From positions 93,539 to 157,538 of the forward strand of contig CAVRVO010000015.1 of NCBI GenBank assembly GCA_963724625.1: a DNA stretch of 64,000 nucleotides, read 5' to 3'. The notes under the pieces were generated by a model that was not told the origin of the DNA, made no database searches, and was given only the letters and a program-made list of their open reading frames with translations. The translations under genes and the position numbers were made by a program. Positions within the stretch are counted from its first letter, which is position 1. Every line of letters starts with the position of its first letter. Shown here in pieces: positions 25,281 through 34,601 of the stretch. Source of the DNA: DATBVX01 sp963724625 (lineage in GTDB: Bacteria > Pseudomonadota > Gammaproteobacteria > Steroidobacterales > Steroidobacteraceae).

Positions 25281-27041
25281 TCAACCTGCCGCGAGTTTCT
25301 TGTCGACCCATGCGTGAACAGTTTTCTCCAGAACATCGAGCGGCACTGCGCCGGTCGCGAGCACGGTATCGTGGAATTCTCGAATATCGAATCGGTTACC
25401 GAGCTTCTGCTGAGCTTCATCGCGCAGCGCCCGAATTTTGAGCTGGCCGATCTTGTACGCGAGCGCCTGCCCAGGCCAGGAAATATAGCGGTCGACCTCG
25501 TTGACGATATCCGCCTCGGTCTTGGCGGCGTTCGCCTTGAAGAAATCGATTGCCTGCTGGCGCGTCCAGTGCTTGGCGTGCATCCCGGTATCGACGACGA
25601 GGCGCACGGCCCGCCACATATCGTAGGTAAGCTGGCCAAACTTCGCATACGGATCCGTGTACAGGCCCATCTCGTCGCCGAGACTTTCACTGTATAGGGC
25701 CCAGCCTTCGACGTACGCGGTGTAACCCGTGTTGCGGCGGAACATCGGCATGTCGCCCAATTCCTGCTGAAGGGCGATCTGCAAGTGATGTCCCGGCACT
25801 GCTTCGTGCACGGTCAGCACTGCCATTTCATATTTCGGACGCACCTCGGGCCGATACAGATTCACGTAGTAGTACCCCGCACGACTGCCATCGAGTGCGG
25901 ACGGCTGGTAGTACGCCGTCGTCGTGTCCGGCGCGCTCGTCATCGGAATCGGGCGCACGCCATATGGCATGCGCGGCAGCTTGCCGAACAACTTGACCAG
26001 CTGTGGATCGATGCGCTTTGCGAGGCTCGCATAGCCCTCGAAGAGCTCCTCGGGTGTCTTGTAATAGAACTGCGGGTCCTCGCGCAGAAACTTCAGAAAC
26101 TCCTGGAACGAGCCCTTGAACCCGACCTTGGCGATGATTGCCTCCATCTCGCCATGGATGCGCTCGACTTCCTTGAGCCCGATCGCGTGGATCTCTTCGG
26201 CAGTGAGGTTGGTGGTCGTGTGGTACTGGATCCGATTCTGGTAGTAGGCGACACCGTCGCGGGTGTCCCAGATACCATCGGTGGTGCGCAACTTCGGCAG
26301 GTATTTCTTTGCAAAGAACTCATCGAGCCGACGATAGGCCGGAATCACGACCTGGCTGATCGCCGCTTGTGCCTCGCCTTCCAGGCGTTGACGGTCGGCG
26401 GCGTTGATCTCGGCCGGAAACTTGCGCAACGGCCCGTAGAAGGGACTGTCCTCGGGCTTCTGGACCAGTTGCTTCGCGATCTGCGCCGGAACGCGGTCCA
26501 TGATGACCTTGGGCTGAGTACGGTTTTCCCGCATGCCCTGTTCGAGCAGTGCGATGTGTTGGTCGATGTAGGTGCCGACCCGCCGCAAGCGTCCGATCCA
26601 GTCCTCGTAGTCCTTGACACTGTCGAATGAGATCAGCTCCGCCGTCTCGCTGAGCGCCGGCAGGCTCTCGCGATGGCTGAAGCGGTAGAGCCAGGGCTTG
26701 AACGGGTAGCTGGCAATGCGGGTCTTGTATTCGCGCTCGAACAGGTCGTAGTTGAGCTGCTCCGCTTCCGGCAGGGAGCCACGAGGAATCTTCGCGAGGT
26801 CATCGAGCACCTTCTGATCCAGTCGGTGACTGCGTTCAATGGCCGCCGGGGAAAGATCCGGCAGACGGTCGTTGTAGCGGCGGTCGCCGTACTGGGTCGC
26901 TGCCAGCGGATCGTCCTCGAGGTCACGCTGCCACGCTGAATCGAACAATGCGTGCAACTCGGGAACGGGCGCGGCTTCCTTGGCTGGGCTCACAACAGGC
27001 AGACACAGGCCCAGGGCGAGCAGAACTCGAAGAACTCTCAT
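25281..27041 (-). CDS. DUF885 family secreted protein (putative metallopeptidase)
   Basis: 586 residues starting MRVLRVLLALGLCLPVVSPA, a secretory signal peptide, behind a GGGGATCACC leader. The DUF885 (PF05960) domain fills the rest. It has the zinc-peptidase-like motif VHEAVPGHHLQIALQ (HEXXXHH variant), the helper segment NTGYTAYVEGWALYSESLGDE and the substrate-side YYVNLYRPEVRPKYEM. These proteins are periplasmic and resemble M32-like peptidases; the substrate is undefined. It is transcribed toward the NTF2 lipoprotein 37 bp downstream, possibly as an operon. Upstream in-frame sequence to 27290 is not homologous. Confidence 0.88.
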   Translation of the reverse strand: MRVLRVLLALGLCLPVVSPAKEAAPVPELHALFDSAWQRDLEDDPLAATQYGDRRYNDRLPDLSPAAIERSHRLDQKVLDDLAKIPRGSLPEAEQLNYDLFEREYKTRIASYPFKPWLYRFSHRESLPALSETAELISFDSVKDYEDWIGRLRRVGTYIDQHIALLEQGMRENRTQPKVIMDRVPAQIAKQLVQKPEDSPFYGPLRKFPAEINAADRQRLEGEAQAAISQVVIPAYRRLDEFFAKKYLPKLRTTDGIWDTRDGVAYYQNRIQYHTTTNLTAEEIHAIGLKEVERIHGEMEAIIAKVGFKGSFQEFLKFLREDPQFYYKTPEELFEGYASLAKRIDPQLVKLFGKLPRMPYGVRPIPMTSAPDTTTAYYQPSALDGSRAGYYYVNLYRPEVRPKYEMAVLTVHEAVPGHHLQIALQQELGDMPMFRRNTGYTAYVEGWALYSESLGDEMGLYTDPYAKFGQLTYDMWRAVRLVVDTGMHAKHWTRQQAIDFFKANAAKTEADIVNEVDRYISWPGQALAYKIGQLKIRALRDEAQQKLGNRFDIREFHDTVLATGAVPLDVLEKTVHAWVDKKLAAG

Positions 27042-27147
27042 GGTGATCCCCTGTACCAAGCGTCGGGCGCGCGCGGGCTGTTCAAAGGGGCGCAAAGATA
27101 CCCCAGGAAACGCCGAGTACTCCATCGCGGAGCACTGACGCGCCGCA

Positions 27148-27501
27148 CTATTTCGCCGTGGGGCTGCGGAAGAGATCTCGCGAAATCTCGAAGATCGTTG
27201 CAAACACGCGTTCGAGGGCGGCGCGGGGATAGACGTCGGATGCAGCGCTGAGGAGCGCTTCGACCATCCGACGCTCGCGTTGCGGATCATGCGCGGGGAG
27301 CGCGTACTCCCGCTTGATCTGCATTACCTGGTGCACGACGCGGCCGCGTCTTTCAAGCAGTGCGAGCAGGTCCTGGTTGATCGTATCTAGTTCTTCCCGC
27401 AAACAAGCCAGGTCCAGGGCTGCAGCCGCGGGAAGCACCGGCGCGGCGGGCTTCACTGCAGCGATCGGCACGGCCCGCGCGGCCTTGCGTTGGCCGCGCA
27501 T
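27148..27501 (-). CDS. Chorismate mutase type II (AroQ)
   Basis: 117 residues, with a proline/alanine-rich N-terminal 25 residues and an AroQ helical domain (LDLACLREELDTINQDLLALLERRGRVVHQVMQIKREYALP, then DPQRERRMVEALL). It converts chorismate to prephenate. The key Arg and Lys of AroQ (first LRxxLD helix, R..V..VMQIK, RE pair) are visible. Its ATG overlaps the stop of the upstream ICMT-like gene (TGATG). No leader peptide, so it is cytoplasmic. Confidence 0.88.
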   Translation of the reverse strand: MRGQRKAARAVPIAAVKPAAPVLPAAAALDLACLREELDTINQDLLALLERRGRVVHQVMQIKREYALPAHDPQRERRMVEALLSAASDVYPRAALERVFATIFEISRDLFRSPTAK

Positions 27502-28208
27502 CAGTCTGCTACCACGATGCGGGTCTTCTTGAGGACCCAGACGGTGAGCCAGAGCGCCGCCGCGGCCGCGAGGATCTGTAGCAATGACGTCGCGATGCGC
27601 GACTCCTCGGGAGTCCAGCCATCACGGCTCAGGTTGTAGAGCGTCGCGAGGATCAGGACGCCGATCCAGCCGAAGGGTGTGCCGTACTCCTTTACGAGGA
27701 GCCGGCGCCAATGAAACTGCGACTGCGAGAGCGTCGTGCCCAGACCCTTGAACCGGGGCAGCCAGCGCGGCACGTCGCGGCAATAGGCTTCGAACCCGGC
27801 GCCGAACTTGTCACGCAGAAACTGTTCCTCGGCGGCGACGATGGCAGCGTAGGCGAGCACCACGAGCGGCAACGCGACCAGGAGTGTCGTCAGCGAGTTC
27901 GACGCGAGTGCCACACCGATGACGATCAGGATATTGCCGATGTACATCGGGTTGCGACAGTGGGAGTAGATCCCTTCGGTGACGAGATCGTCAGCATAGA
28001 CTCGCCCGCCCCGCCCGCCCCGCACGATGTAGCGCAGCCCGATCGTTCCGGCACGCACGAGCTGGCCGAGGATCGCAAACGCTGCCCCCACGCAGGCAGC
28101 CGTCAGCGGATTCTCAAACAGGCGCGGTCCCGGGAGCAGGACCAGCAGGCACAGGAACGGAAAAATGATGTTTCGATAGCGAAACAGGAACCGGCCGAGC
28201 GCCACCAT
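27501..28208 (-). CDS. Isoprenylcysteine carboxyl methyltransferase-like membrane protein
   Basis: 235 residues, from an ATG at 28208 that overlaps the upstream stop as TGATG. Five or more membrane segments surround the ICMT/PEMT signature LVTEGIYSHCRNPMYIGNILIVIGVALASN, which forms the SAM site in this family, followed by AAEEQFLRDKFGAGFEAYCRDVPRWLP. These enzymes methylate carboxyl groups or lipid/isoprenoid substrates. No prenylated protein substrate is known in bacteria. A C-terminal extra pair of helices is present. Confidence 0.85.
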   Translation of the reverse strand: MVALGRFLFRYRNIIFPFLCLLVLLPGPRLFENPLTAACVGAAFAILGQLVRAGTIGLRYIVRGGRGGRVYADDLVTEGIYSHCRNPMYIGNILIVIGVALASNSLTTLLVALPLVVLAYAAIVAAEEQFLRDKFGAGFEAYCRDVPRWLPRFKGLGTTLSQSQFHWRRLLVKEYGTPFGWIGVLILATLYNLSRDGWTPEESRIATSLLQILAAAAALWLTVWVLKKTRIVVAD

Positions 28209-28945
28209 CACTTCACCGCTACGAGACCGCAGAAGTTGTACCACTTGAAGAACACGTCGACGCTGCTGAAGCCGGTCTCCAGCAACAGCTCGCGGTTCTC
28301 GAGCAGCTTGTAGGGAACCAGCACGTTCTCAAGCGCCTCGCGCTTCTGGCTGATCTCGAGCTCGCTGTAGCCGTGCCGGCGCTTCATCTCGTAGTAGTAG
28401 TCGATGAAGAGCCGATTGAGGAGCGATTCCTCCCCCAGCACCTTCTCAACAACGATCACGCAACCCTGCGGGTTGAGGCCGCGATAGATGTCGGCGAGCA
28501 GTCGGTTACGTCGCAATGGCCGGATGAACTGCAGCGTCAGGATCAGCATCGCGAGGGAGGCGTTCTCGATCTCTATGCCCTCGTTGAGATCGGCACACCG
28601 CAGCTCGACCTGCCGGTCAACGCCGTGCTGGCTCATCTTGCTGCGGCAGCGGTCGAGCATCTCGGCAGCGTTGTCGATGCCGACGAAGCGGACGCTGGGA
28701 TCGAGGCTGCGATGCATGTTGATAAAGGTGGTGCCGGTCGAGCAGCCGAGGTCGTAGACGTTGCTCTCGGGCGTGACGAAATCCCGTGCCATCTCCGCGA
28801 TCATGCGCTGGATCTCGACATAGAAGGGCACGGACCGGGTCACCATGTCATCGAATACTGTGGCAACGGCCTGGTCGAACTTGAAGTCCGACACCGCCGA
28901 GCGCGCGTCCCGGTACACTTCGTCCGTTTCGACTTTCGCCGCCAT
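28208..28945 (-). CDS. CmoA-like SAM-dependent methyltransferase
   Basis: 245 residues. It resembles CmoA (carboxy-SAM synthase of tRNA wobble modification) over most of its length: FDQAVATVFDDMVTRSVPFY, NVYDLGCSTGTTFINMHRSL (SAM motif), VGIDNAAEMLDRCR, ENASLAMLILTLQFI and GYSELEISQKREALENVL. The C-terminal segment after ENVL diverges, and the Arg of the HKARL segment of Escherichia coli CmoA appears to be replaced. No CmoB is nearby. It may be a true CmoA or a repurposed paralog coupled to the ICMT-like gene. Family confident, product uncertain. Confidence 0.75.
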   Translation of the reverse strand: MAAKVETDEVYRDARSAVSDFKFDQAVATVFDDMVTRSVPFYVEIQRMIAEMARDFVTPESNVYDLGCSTGTTFINMHRSLDPSVRFVGIDNAAEMLDRCRSKMSQHGVDRQVELRCADLNEGIEIENASLAMLILTLQFIRPLRRNRLLADIYRGLNPQGCVIVVEKVLGEESLLNRLFIDYYYEMKRRHGYSELEISQKREALENVLVPYKLLENRELLLETGFSSVDVFFKWYNFCGLVAVK

Positions 28946-28988
28946 AATCCACCCCGCTTTAGGACGCTCGCAAACCCAGCCGAAAAGT

Positions 28989-29918
28989 GTGAGACGCCAA
29001 GTGAAGCGAAATCAATCGGTCCTCTGGGCGCTGACGCTCTTTATACTCCTTATCGGTCTTTCGCTCCTGCTCGCGGCGGCCCTCAGCCCCCTGGTTCAGA
29101 AGGGGTTGTCGGGGCTTGAGGTCTACCCCTTGCATCGGGTATTCAACCGCATCGCGATGGCGGCGTTCCTGGTCGGCGCGTGGCTGCTGGTGCGGCACGA
29201 AGGTCTGGCCAATCGCGAGGCGCTGGGTTACGGCGCTCCGCCCCGCGTGCTCCTGGGGAGCTTGGCGGCAGGGTTTGCGGCGGGAGTGGCGCTCATCATG
29301 GCCGTGTGTGCAGTGCTCGTGGCACTTCAAGTGCGCACCGTGCGACCCGAGTACTCCGGCGGCCTGTCCGGGGTGCTGCCCGCGATTCCTGCGGCACTCC
29401 TGGCCGGATTCACGGTGGCGCTGATCGAGGAAACCTTCTTTCGCGGGGCGATGTTCAGCGCCCTCTCGCGGCAGGGTCGCTGGCTGAATGCGGCGGTGCT
29501 GACTTCAGTGCTGTATTCGCTCGTGCACTTCGTCGGTGAAAAGGTTCGTATCGCACCTGAAGATGTGAACCTGGCGAGCGGGTGGGTGATCCTCCGGCGC
29601 TACTTCAGCGCCTTCGCCGATCCGGCGCGCATCGGCGATGCGGCGCTGGCGTTGTTCTTCGTGGGCCTGCTGCTGGCGCTGGTACGTCGCCTGACTGGTC
29701 ACATCGGCGGCTGCATCGGGTTGCATGCCGGGTTTGTCGCGGTGATTGCGCTGTTTCGCGAAGTCACGGTGCCCGTGTTCGATGGCGCCTGGTCATTCCT
29801 GGTCAGTCGTTTCGACGGCCTGGTTGGATACCTCGTTGCGGTGGCAGCAGCGCTGTGCTGCCTGGGCATCTGGTTGCGGCAGTCACAGCAATTGCAGCGA
29901 GGTGCGAGCCGCGGTTGA
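28989..29918 (+). CDS. CPBP-family intramembrane metalloprotease (CAAX protease-like)
   Basis: About 309 residues from GTG 28989 (GTG 29001 is an alternative). Eight or so hydrophobic segments cover most of the protein. The Rce1/Abi-type signature is present: FTVALIEETFFRGAMFSAL (EExxxR), then VLTSVLYSLVHFVG and the late HIGGCIGLHAGFV histidine. CPBP proteins are membrane endopeptidases or their inactive relatives. Because it faces the CmoA-like/ICMT-like unit across 43 bp, a shared regulatory region is likely. An in-frame reading to 28845 overlaps the divergent gene. Confidence 0.85.
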   Translation: MRRQVKRNQSVLWALTLFILLIGLSLLLAAALSPLVQKGLSGLEVYPLHRVFNRIAMAAFLVGAWLLVRHEGLANREALGYGAPPRVLLGSLAAGFAAGVALIMAVCAVLVALQVRTVRPEYSGGLSGVLPAIPAALLAGFTVALIEETFFRGAMFSALSRQGRWLNAAVLTSVLYSLVHFVGEKVRIAPEDVNLASGWVILRRYFSAFADPARIGDAALALFFVGLLLALVRRLTGHIGGCIGLHAGFVAVIALFREVTVPVFDGAWSFLVSRFDGLVGYLVAVAAALCCLGIWLRQSQQLQRGASRG

Positions 29919-29949
29919 TTTGGCTATCATGCCGGCCACTCGTCGCAGC

Positions 29950-30145
29950 CCGTCCGGAGAGAATCCGGCCCTTGGCCCGGATCGCCGAAGGCGCAACCCG
30001 CCCGGAAACGCTCAGGCACCAGAACGGCAGGCTCGAAGACGAGCTCTGGAGAGTGGTTGTCCTTCCCGCCCTGGTGCGCGGATGACGCAACCCACCGAAG
30101 GGGTGCGGCGCAGATGCGCCTGATCTCTCAGGTCACAGGACAGAG
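29950..30145 (+). promoter_or_regulatory. Tandem glycine riboswitch
   Basis: Two aptamers in series. Aptamer I (about 29950-30031) has CCGGAGAGAATCCGG and ends in CTCAGGCACCAGAACGG. Aptamer II (about 30042-30145) has CTCTGGAGAG, CACCGAAGGGGTG, GCGCCTGATCTCTCAGG and ends in CACAGGACAGAGG. The conserved GGAGAG and CAGG..CA..AC(A)G elements of the glycine (gcvT) class are clear in both. It controls the glycine cleavage operon through the terminator immediately downstream. Confidence 0.95.
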
Positions 30146-30180
30146 GGGCGGCCGGCCATTTGGGCCTGCCGCCCTTTTTT
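30146..30180 (+). terminator. Riboswitch expression platform: intrinsic terminator
   Basis: The stem GGGCGGC/GCCGCCC plus GGCC/GGCC (one unpaired base each side), loop ATTTG, then six T residues. It lies between aptamer II and the gcvT ribosome-binding site. In the usual mechanism glycine binding prevents this hairpin and allows gcv transcription. Confidence 0.85.
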
Positions 30181-30193
30181 GTTTGGGGGATCG

Positions 30194-31283
30194 ATGGGTC
30201 TGAAGACACCTCTCTATCAGCGTCACGTGGAGCTCGGCGCCCGGATCGTCGATTTCGGCGGTTGGGACATGCCGGTCAACTACGGCTCGCAGATCGAAGA
30301 GCACCACGCAGTGCGTCGCGACGCGGGAATGTTCGACGTCTCACACATGTGTGTCGTGGACCTCGAGGGTGCGAGCGTGCGCCCGTTCCTTCGTCAGCTG
30401 CTCGCGAACGACGTCGCGCGACTGCAGACTCCGGGCAAGGCGCTCTACAGCTGCATGCTGCGAGAGGATGCGGGCATCCTCGATGACCTCATCGTGTACT
30501 TCCTCTCTGAGTCCTGGTTTCGCATGGTCGTGAACGCCGGAACGCGCGACAAGGATCTCGTCTGGATCCGCTCGCGTGCCGCGGATCACGGTGTTCGAGA
30601 TCACCGAGCGCAAGGACCTGGCGATGATTGCCGTGCAGGGACCGAATGCCCGCCAAAAGGCGGTGCAGGTAATCCCTGCGGAGCATCGCACTGGAGCGCT
30701 CGCCCTCGGAACCTTCGTCGGCGCCGAGTGCGGTGACCTGTTCGTCGCACGCACGGGCTACACCGGCGAAGACGGCTGGGAAGTGATGATTCCTGCCGCA
30801 CGCGCAGTTTCCATCTGGAATGCGTGGAACGAGGCGGGTATCCGGCCCTGCGGTCTCGGCGCGCGTGACACCCTGCGGCTCGAGGCCGGCATGAACCTGT
30901 ATTCCTCGGACATGGACGAGTCCACGCATCCGCTCGAATCCGGGCTCGGGTGGACGATCGCCTGGGAGCCAGCGGAGCGCGACTTCGTTGGACGCGCAGC
31001 CCTGCAGAAGGTGAAGGTATCCGGTAGTGCCCGCAAGCTCGTCGGGCTGATGCTCGAGGATCGCGGCGTGCTTCGTTCGCATCAGAAAATCATCGTCGGT
31101 GCTGCTGGCGAGGGTGAGGTCACGAGCGGCACGTTTTCGCCGACGCTTGAGCGTTCGATCGGTCTCGCCCGTGTGCCCGTGGCAACCGGCGAGAGAGTGC
31201 AGGTCGACATTCGCGGCAAGCTGCTCGCAGCCCGGGTGGTCAAGCCGCCGTTCGTAAGAAATGGGAGATCTTTGGTGTCATGA
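30194..31283 (+). pseudogene. gcvT: Glycine cleavage system T protein, one frameshift
   Basis: Aminomethyltransferase of glycine cleavage, passing the methylene group to THF. ATG 30194 behind GGGGGA gives MGLKTPLYQRHVELGARIVD. The frame is normal to RSRAADHGV, then the conserved continuation FEITERKDLAMIAVQGPNA occurs one frame over. The break is near 30590. Downstream sequence is intact: ARTGYTGEDGWE, GLGARDTLRLEAGMNLY and TSGTFSPTLERSIGLA. Expected length after repair is about 363 residues, which is normal. A single inserted base explains the data. Confidence 0.93.
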
Positions 31284-31675
31284 GCAACATTCCTGCTGAT
31301 TTGAGATACACGAAGGCGCACGAGTGGGTACGCACGCTGGCTAACGGGACCGTGGAGGTCGGCATCACCGATCACGCTCAGCAAGCGCTCGGCGACCTCG
31401 TCTTTGTCGAGGTGCCGGAAGCAGGCCGTCAGGTGGAGGCCGAGGACGCCTGCGCCGTGGTCGAGTCGGTGAAAGCAGCCTCAGATGTGTACGCGCCGAT
31501 CAGCGGGGAGGTCACCGAGGGCAATGCCGCACTTGCTGATGCGCCTGAGCTCGTGAATCAGGACGCTTATGGAGCGGGCTGGCTGATGCGGCTGCGACCG
31601 AAGCGAGCTTCGGACATCGGCACACTCCTGGATGCCGATGCCTACGCGAAGTATCTCGAGAGTGAAGCGAGCTGA
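31280..31675 (+). CDS. gcvH: Glycine cleavage system H protein
   Basis: 131 residues. The lipoyl carrier of glycine cleavage. The lipoylated lysine lies in CAVVESVKAASDVYAPISGEV. The N-terminal LRYTKAHEWVRTLANGTVEVGITDHAQQALGD and the C-terminal AGWLMRLRP are typical. It overlaps the gcvT stop by four bases. It is intact, unlike its frameshifted neighbours on both sides. Confidence 0.96.
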   Translation: MSNIPADLRYTKAHEWVRTLANGTVEVGITDHAQQALGDLVFVEVPEAGRQVEAEDACAVVESVKAASDVYAPISGEVTEGNAALADAPELVNQDAYGAGWLMRLRPKRASDIGTLLDADAYAKYLESEAS

Positions 31676-31722
31676 TCTTTTCGCCTCAGGCCGCCCATGA
31701 TCGCGGCCAGGAGCTTTCCGAC

Positions 31723-33097
31723 ATGCCGTTCATTCCTCATACAGAAACTGATATTCGCACGATGCTCGATGCGATCGGGGTTCGCAGCCTCGACGATCTC
31801 TTCGATGAAATCCCGTCCGATCTCAAGACGCACGGTCTGCAGGGCGTGCCGGCGGCCGTCAACGAGATGGATATCACCCGCATCATGCAGGGCTTCGCAG
31901 CGCGTGACGGCAAGGCGCTGTGCTTTCTCGGCGCGGGCGCCTACGAGCATCACATTCCGGCAGCCGTATGGGCGATCACGACACGCGGCGAGTTCTACAG
32001 CGCCTACACGCCCGTACCAGGCCGAGGCCAGCCAGGGCACGCTGCAGCTCATTTACGAATACCAGACGATGATGGCGAACCTGACGGCGCTCGATGTCTC
32101 GAATGCGTCGCTGTACGACGGGGCCTCGGCACTGGCCGAGGCGTGTCTGATGGCAGTGCGTGCGCACCGCAAGTCGAAGTCCGCACGCGTTCTGCTTCCC
32201 GCCACTCTCAACCCAACCTACCGCAGGGTCGCGCGCAGCATCGCGGGCCTGCAGGACTTCAACTTCGAGGAGCTTCCGTACGACGCCTCAGGCGGGAACC
32301 TGTCCTTGGAGAGCCTGCGCGCCTATGAGGGACAGGACGTCACCGCGCTCGTCATCCAGCAGCCAAATTTCTTCGGCGTGCTCGAGGAAGTTGACGAGCT
32401 GGTGGACTGGGCGCACCGCAACGGCACACTCGTGATCGGCGTCGTGAACCCAACTTCGCTCGCGTTGCTGAAGCCGCCGGGGCAGTGGGGTGCGACCGGT
32501 GCCGACATCGCATGTGGCGAAGGTCAGCCGCTCGGCGTGCCGCTCTCGGCGGGCGGCCCATACTTCGGGTTCATGGCGACGCGGCTGGAATTCGTGCGCC
32601 AGATGCCGGGACGCATCGTGGGGCGCACGGTGGATCTCGATGGACGGCCTGGCTTCACGCTGACGCTGCAGGCGCGCGAACAGCACATCCGGCGCGGCAA
32701 GGCGACCTCGAACATCTGCACCAATCAGGGCCTGCTCGTCACTGCTGCAACGATCTATCTCACGCTGCTGGGTCCGCAAGGCCTCGAGCGTGTCGCGGCG
32801 ACGAGTCACGCTCGCACCGAAGAACTATTGCAGGCTCTGGCACGCATCCCTGGCGTGCGCCCCAGGTTTGCCCGGCCGCGTTTTCACGAAGCCGTGGTCG
32901 AACTCGATCGTCCCGCTGCACCGGTGCTTGCGGCGCTTGCCGAGCGCTCGATCCTGGGTGGTTTCGATCTTGGTTGCGAATATCCGGATCTGGACCGCTG
33001 CATGCTCGTATGCGCGACTGAGGCGCGCACCGCGGCGGACATCGAAACCTTCGCGCGTGAGCTCGCGGACGTGATCAAGTCGGCCCGCGCCGCCTGA
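31723..33097 (+). pseudogene. gcvPA: Glycine dehydrogenase (decarboxylating) subunit 1, one frameshift
   Basis: First half of the split P-protein. ATG 31723 (MPFIPHTETDIRTMLDAIGV) reads normally to FYSAYTP; the conserved YQAEASQGTLQLIYEYQTMM continues in the next frame. The break is at a CCC run at 32011, and removing one C restores the frame. Later landmarks are LTALDVSNASLYDGASALAEA, VIQQPNFFGVLEEV and RGKATSNICTNQGLL. Repaired length is about 457 residues, as expected. It forms the heterotetramer with GcvPB. Confidence 0.93.
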
Positions 33098-33116
33098 CTA
33101 CGCAAGGACAATAGTC

Positions 33117-34601
33117 ATGAGCCATCTGGTAAAAAAGGTCGTGGCGCCCGAGAAGGTCATCTTCGAGCATTCGCGCGCCGGCCGCACCGCGACCGCGCAG
33201 CTGCCGCCCGAATTGAAGGCGTCCGACCTGCCCGAGCATCTCGTGCGCAAGAAACGCCCCGTGCTTCCCGAAGTTTCGGAGCTGCAGGCGGTGCGTCATT
33301 TCACCCGCCTGTCGCAGCTCAACTTCTCCATCGATACGCATTTCTATCCCCTGGGTTCATGCACGATGAAATACAACCCCAGGGCATGCAACAGCCTGGC
33401 GATGTTGCCGGAGTTCCTGGCTCATCACCCGCTTGCGCCGGAAACCCTGAGCCAGGGATTCCTCACCTGCATGTACGAGCTGCAGGAGATGCTCAAGGAA
33501 GTGACGGGAATGCAGGCGGTCTCGCTGACACCGATGGCCGGTGCTCAAGGCGAGCTGGCCGGTGTCGCCATGATCATGGCTTACCATCGTGCGCGCGGAA
33601 ATCTCGAGCGCGATGAAATCATCGTCCCGGAGGCAGCGCACGGCACCAATCCGGCTACGGCCACGATGTGTGGCTGCAAGGTGCGCGAGATTCCCAGTGG
33701 TGAGGATGGCGATGTGGACCTGGAGGCCCTGCAGGCAGCAGTCGGCCCGAAGACCGCTGGCATCATGCTCACTAATCCGTCCACACTCGGGGTGTTCGAG
33801 CGTCGCATCGCGCAGGTGTCGCGTGTCGTGCACGATGCCGGCGGGCTCCTGTATTACGATGGCGCAAATCTCAACGCGATTCTCGGCAAGGTGCGACCGG
33901 GCGACATGGGCTTTGATGTGATCCATATGAACCTGCACAAGACTTTCTCAACGCCGCACGGCGGTGGTGGGCCGGGGTCCGGCGCGGTGGGTGTGGGCAA
34001 ACGCCTGCTGCCGTTCCTGCCCGTGCCCGTTGTCGGGCGCGAGGGAGAGCGTTACCGGTGGCTGACGGAGAAAGACCTGCCGCAATCGATTGGCCGACTG
34101 TCGGCCTTCATGGGCAACGCGGGCGTGCTCCTGCGAGCGTACGTGTACATGCGCATGCTCGGTCGAGCGGGCATGACGCGTGTTGCCGAGTTTGCCGCAC
34201 TCAACGCCAACTACATGTTGACACGACTGAAAGCGGCCGGATTCGATGCCGCCTACCCCCAGCGCCGCGCGAGCCACGAGTTCATCCTCACATTGCGCCG
34301 CTTGTCGCGGGAGCAGGGTGTCAGTGCAATGGATGTCGCCAAGCGACTGCTCGACTACGGCTTCCATGCGCCTACGACCTATTTCCCACTGCTGGTCCCG
34401 GAATGTCTGCTCATCGAACCAACGGAGACTGAGGCGCTGGAAGATCTCGATGCGTTCATCGACGCCCTCATCGCCATTCGTGCCGAGGCCGACGATCAGC
34501 CGCAGACGGTACGCGAGGCGCCGCATGACCTGCCGGTCCGGCGCCTCGATGATGTCCGTGCCGCCAAGCAGCTTGATCTCGTGTGGAAGCCGGCAGCATG
34601 A
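33117..34601 (+). CDS. gcvPB: Glycine dehydrogenase (decarboxylating) subunit 2
   Basis: 494 residues. The PLP-binding half of the split P-protein, which decarboxylates glycine and transfers the aminomethyl group to GcvH. The PLP lysine lies in IHMNLHKTFSTPHGGGGPGSG. Other motifs are YPLGSCTMKYNPR, EAAHGTNPATATMCG and LLYYDGANLNAI. It is intact. It ends ATGA-overlapped with dgkA. Confidence 0.97.
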   Translation: MSHLVKKVVAPEKVIFEHSRAGRTATAQLPPELKASDLPEHLVRKKRPVLPEVSELQAVRHFTRLSQLNFSIDTHFYPLGSCTMKYNPRACNSLAMLPEFLAHHPLAPETLSQGFLTCMYELQEMLKEVTGMQAVSLTPMAGAQGELAGVAMIMAYHRARGNLERDEIIVPEAAHGTNPATATMCGCKVREIPSGEDGDVDLEALQAAVGPKTAGIMLTNPSTLGVFERRIAQVSRVVHDAGGLLYYDGANLNAILGKVRPGDMGFDVIHMNLHKTFSTPHGGGGPGSGAVGVGKRLLPFLPVPVVGREGERYRWLTEKDLPQSIGRLSAFMGNAGVLLRAYVYMRMLGRAGMTRVAEFAALNANYMLTRLKAAGFDAAYPQRRASHEFILTLRRLSREQGVSAMDVAKRLLDYGFHAPTTYFPLLVPECLLIEPTETEALEDLDAFIDALIAIRAEADDQPQTVREAPHDLPVRRLDDVRAAKQLDLVWKPAA

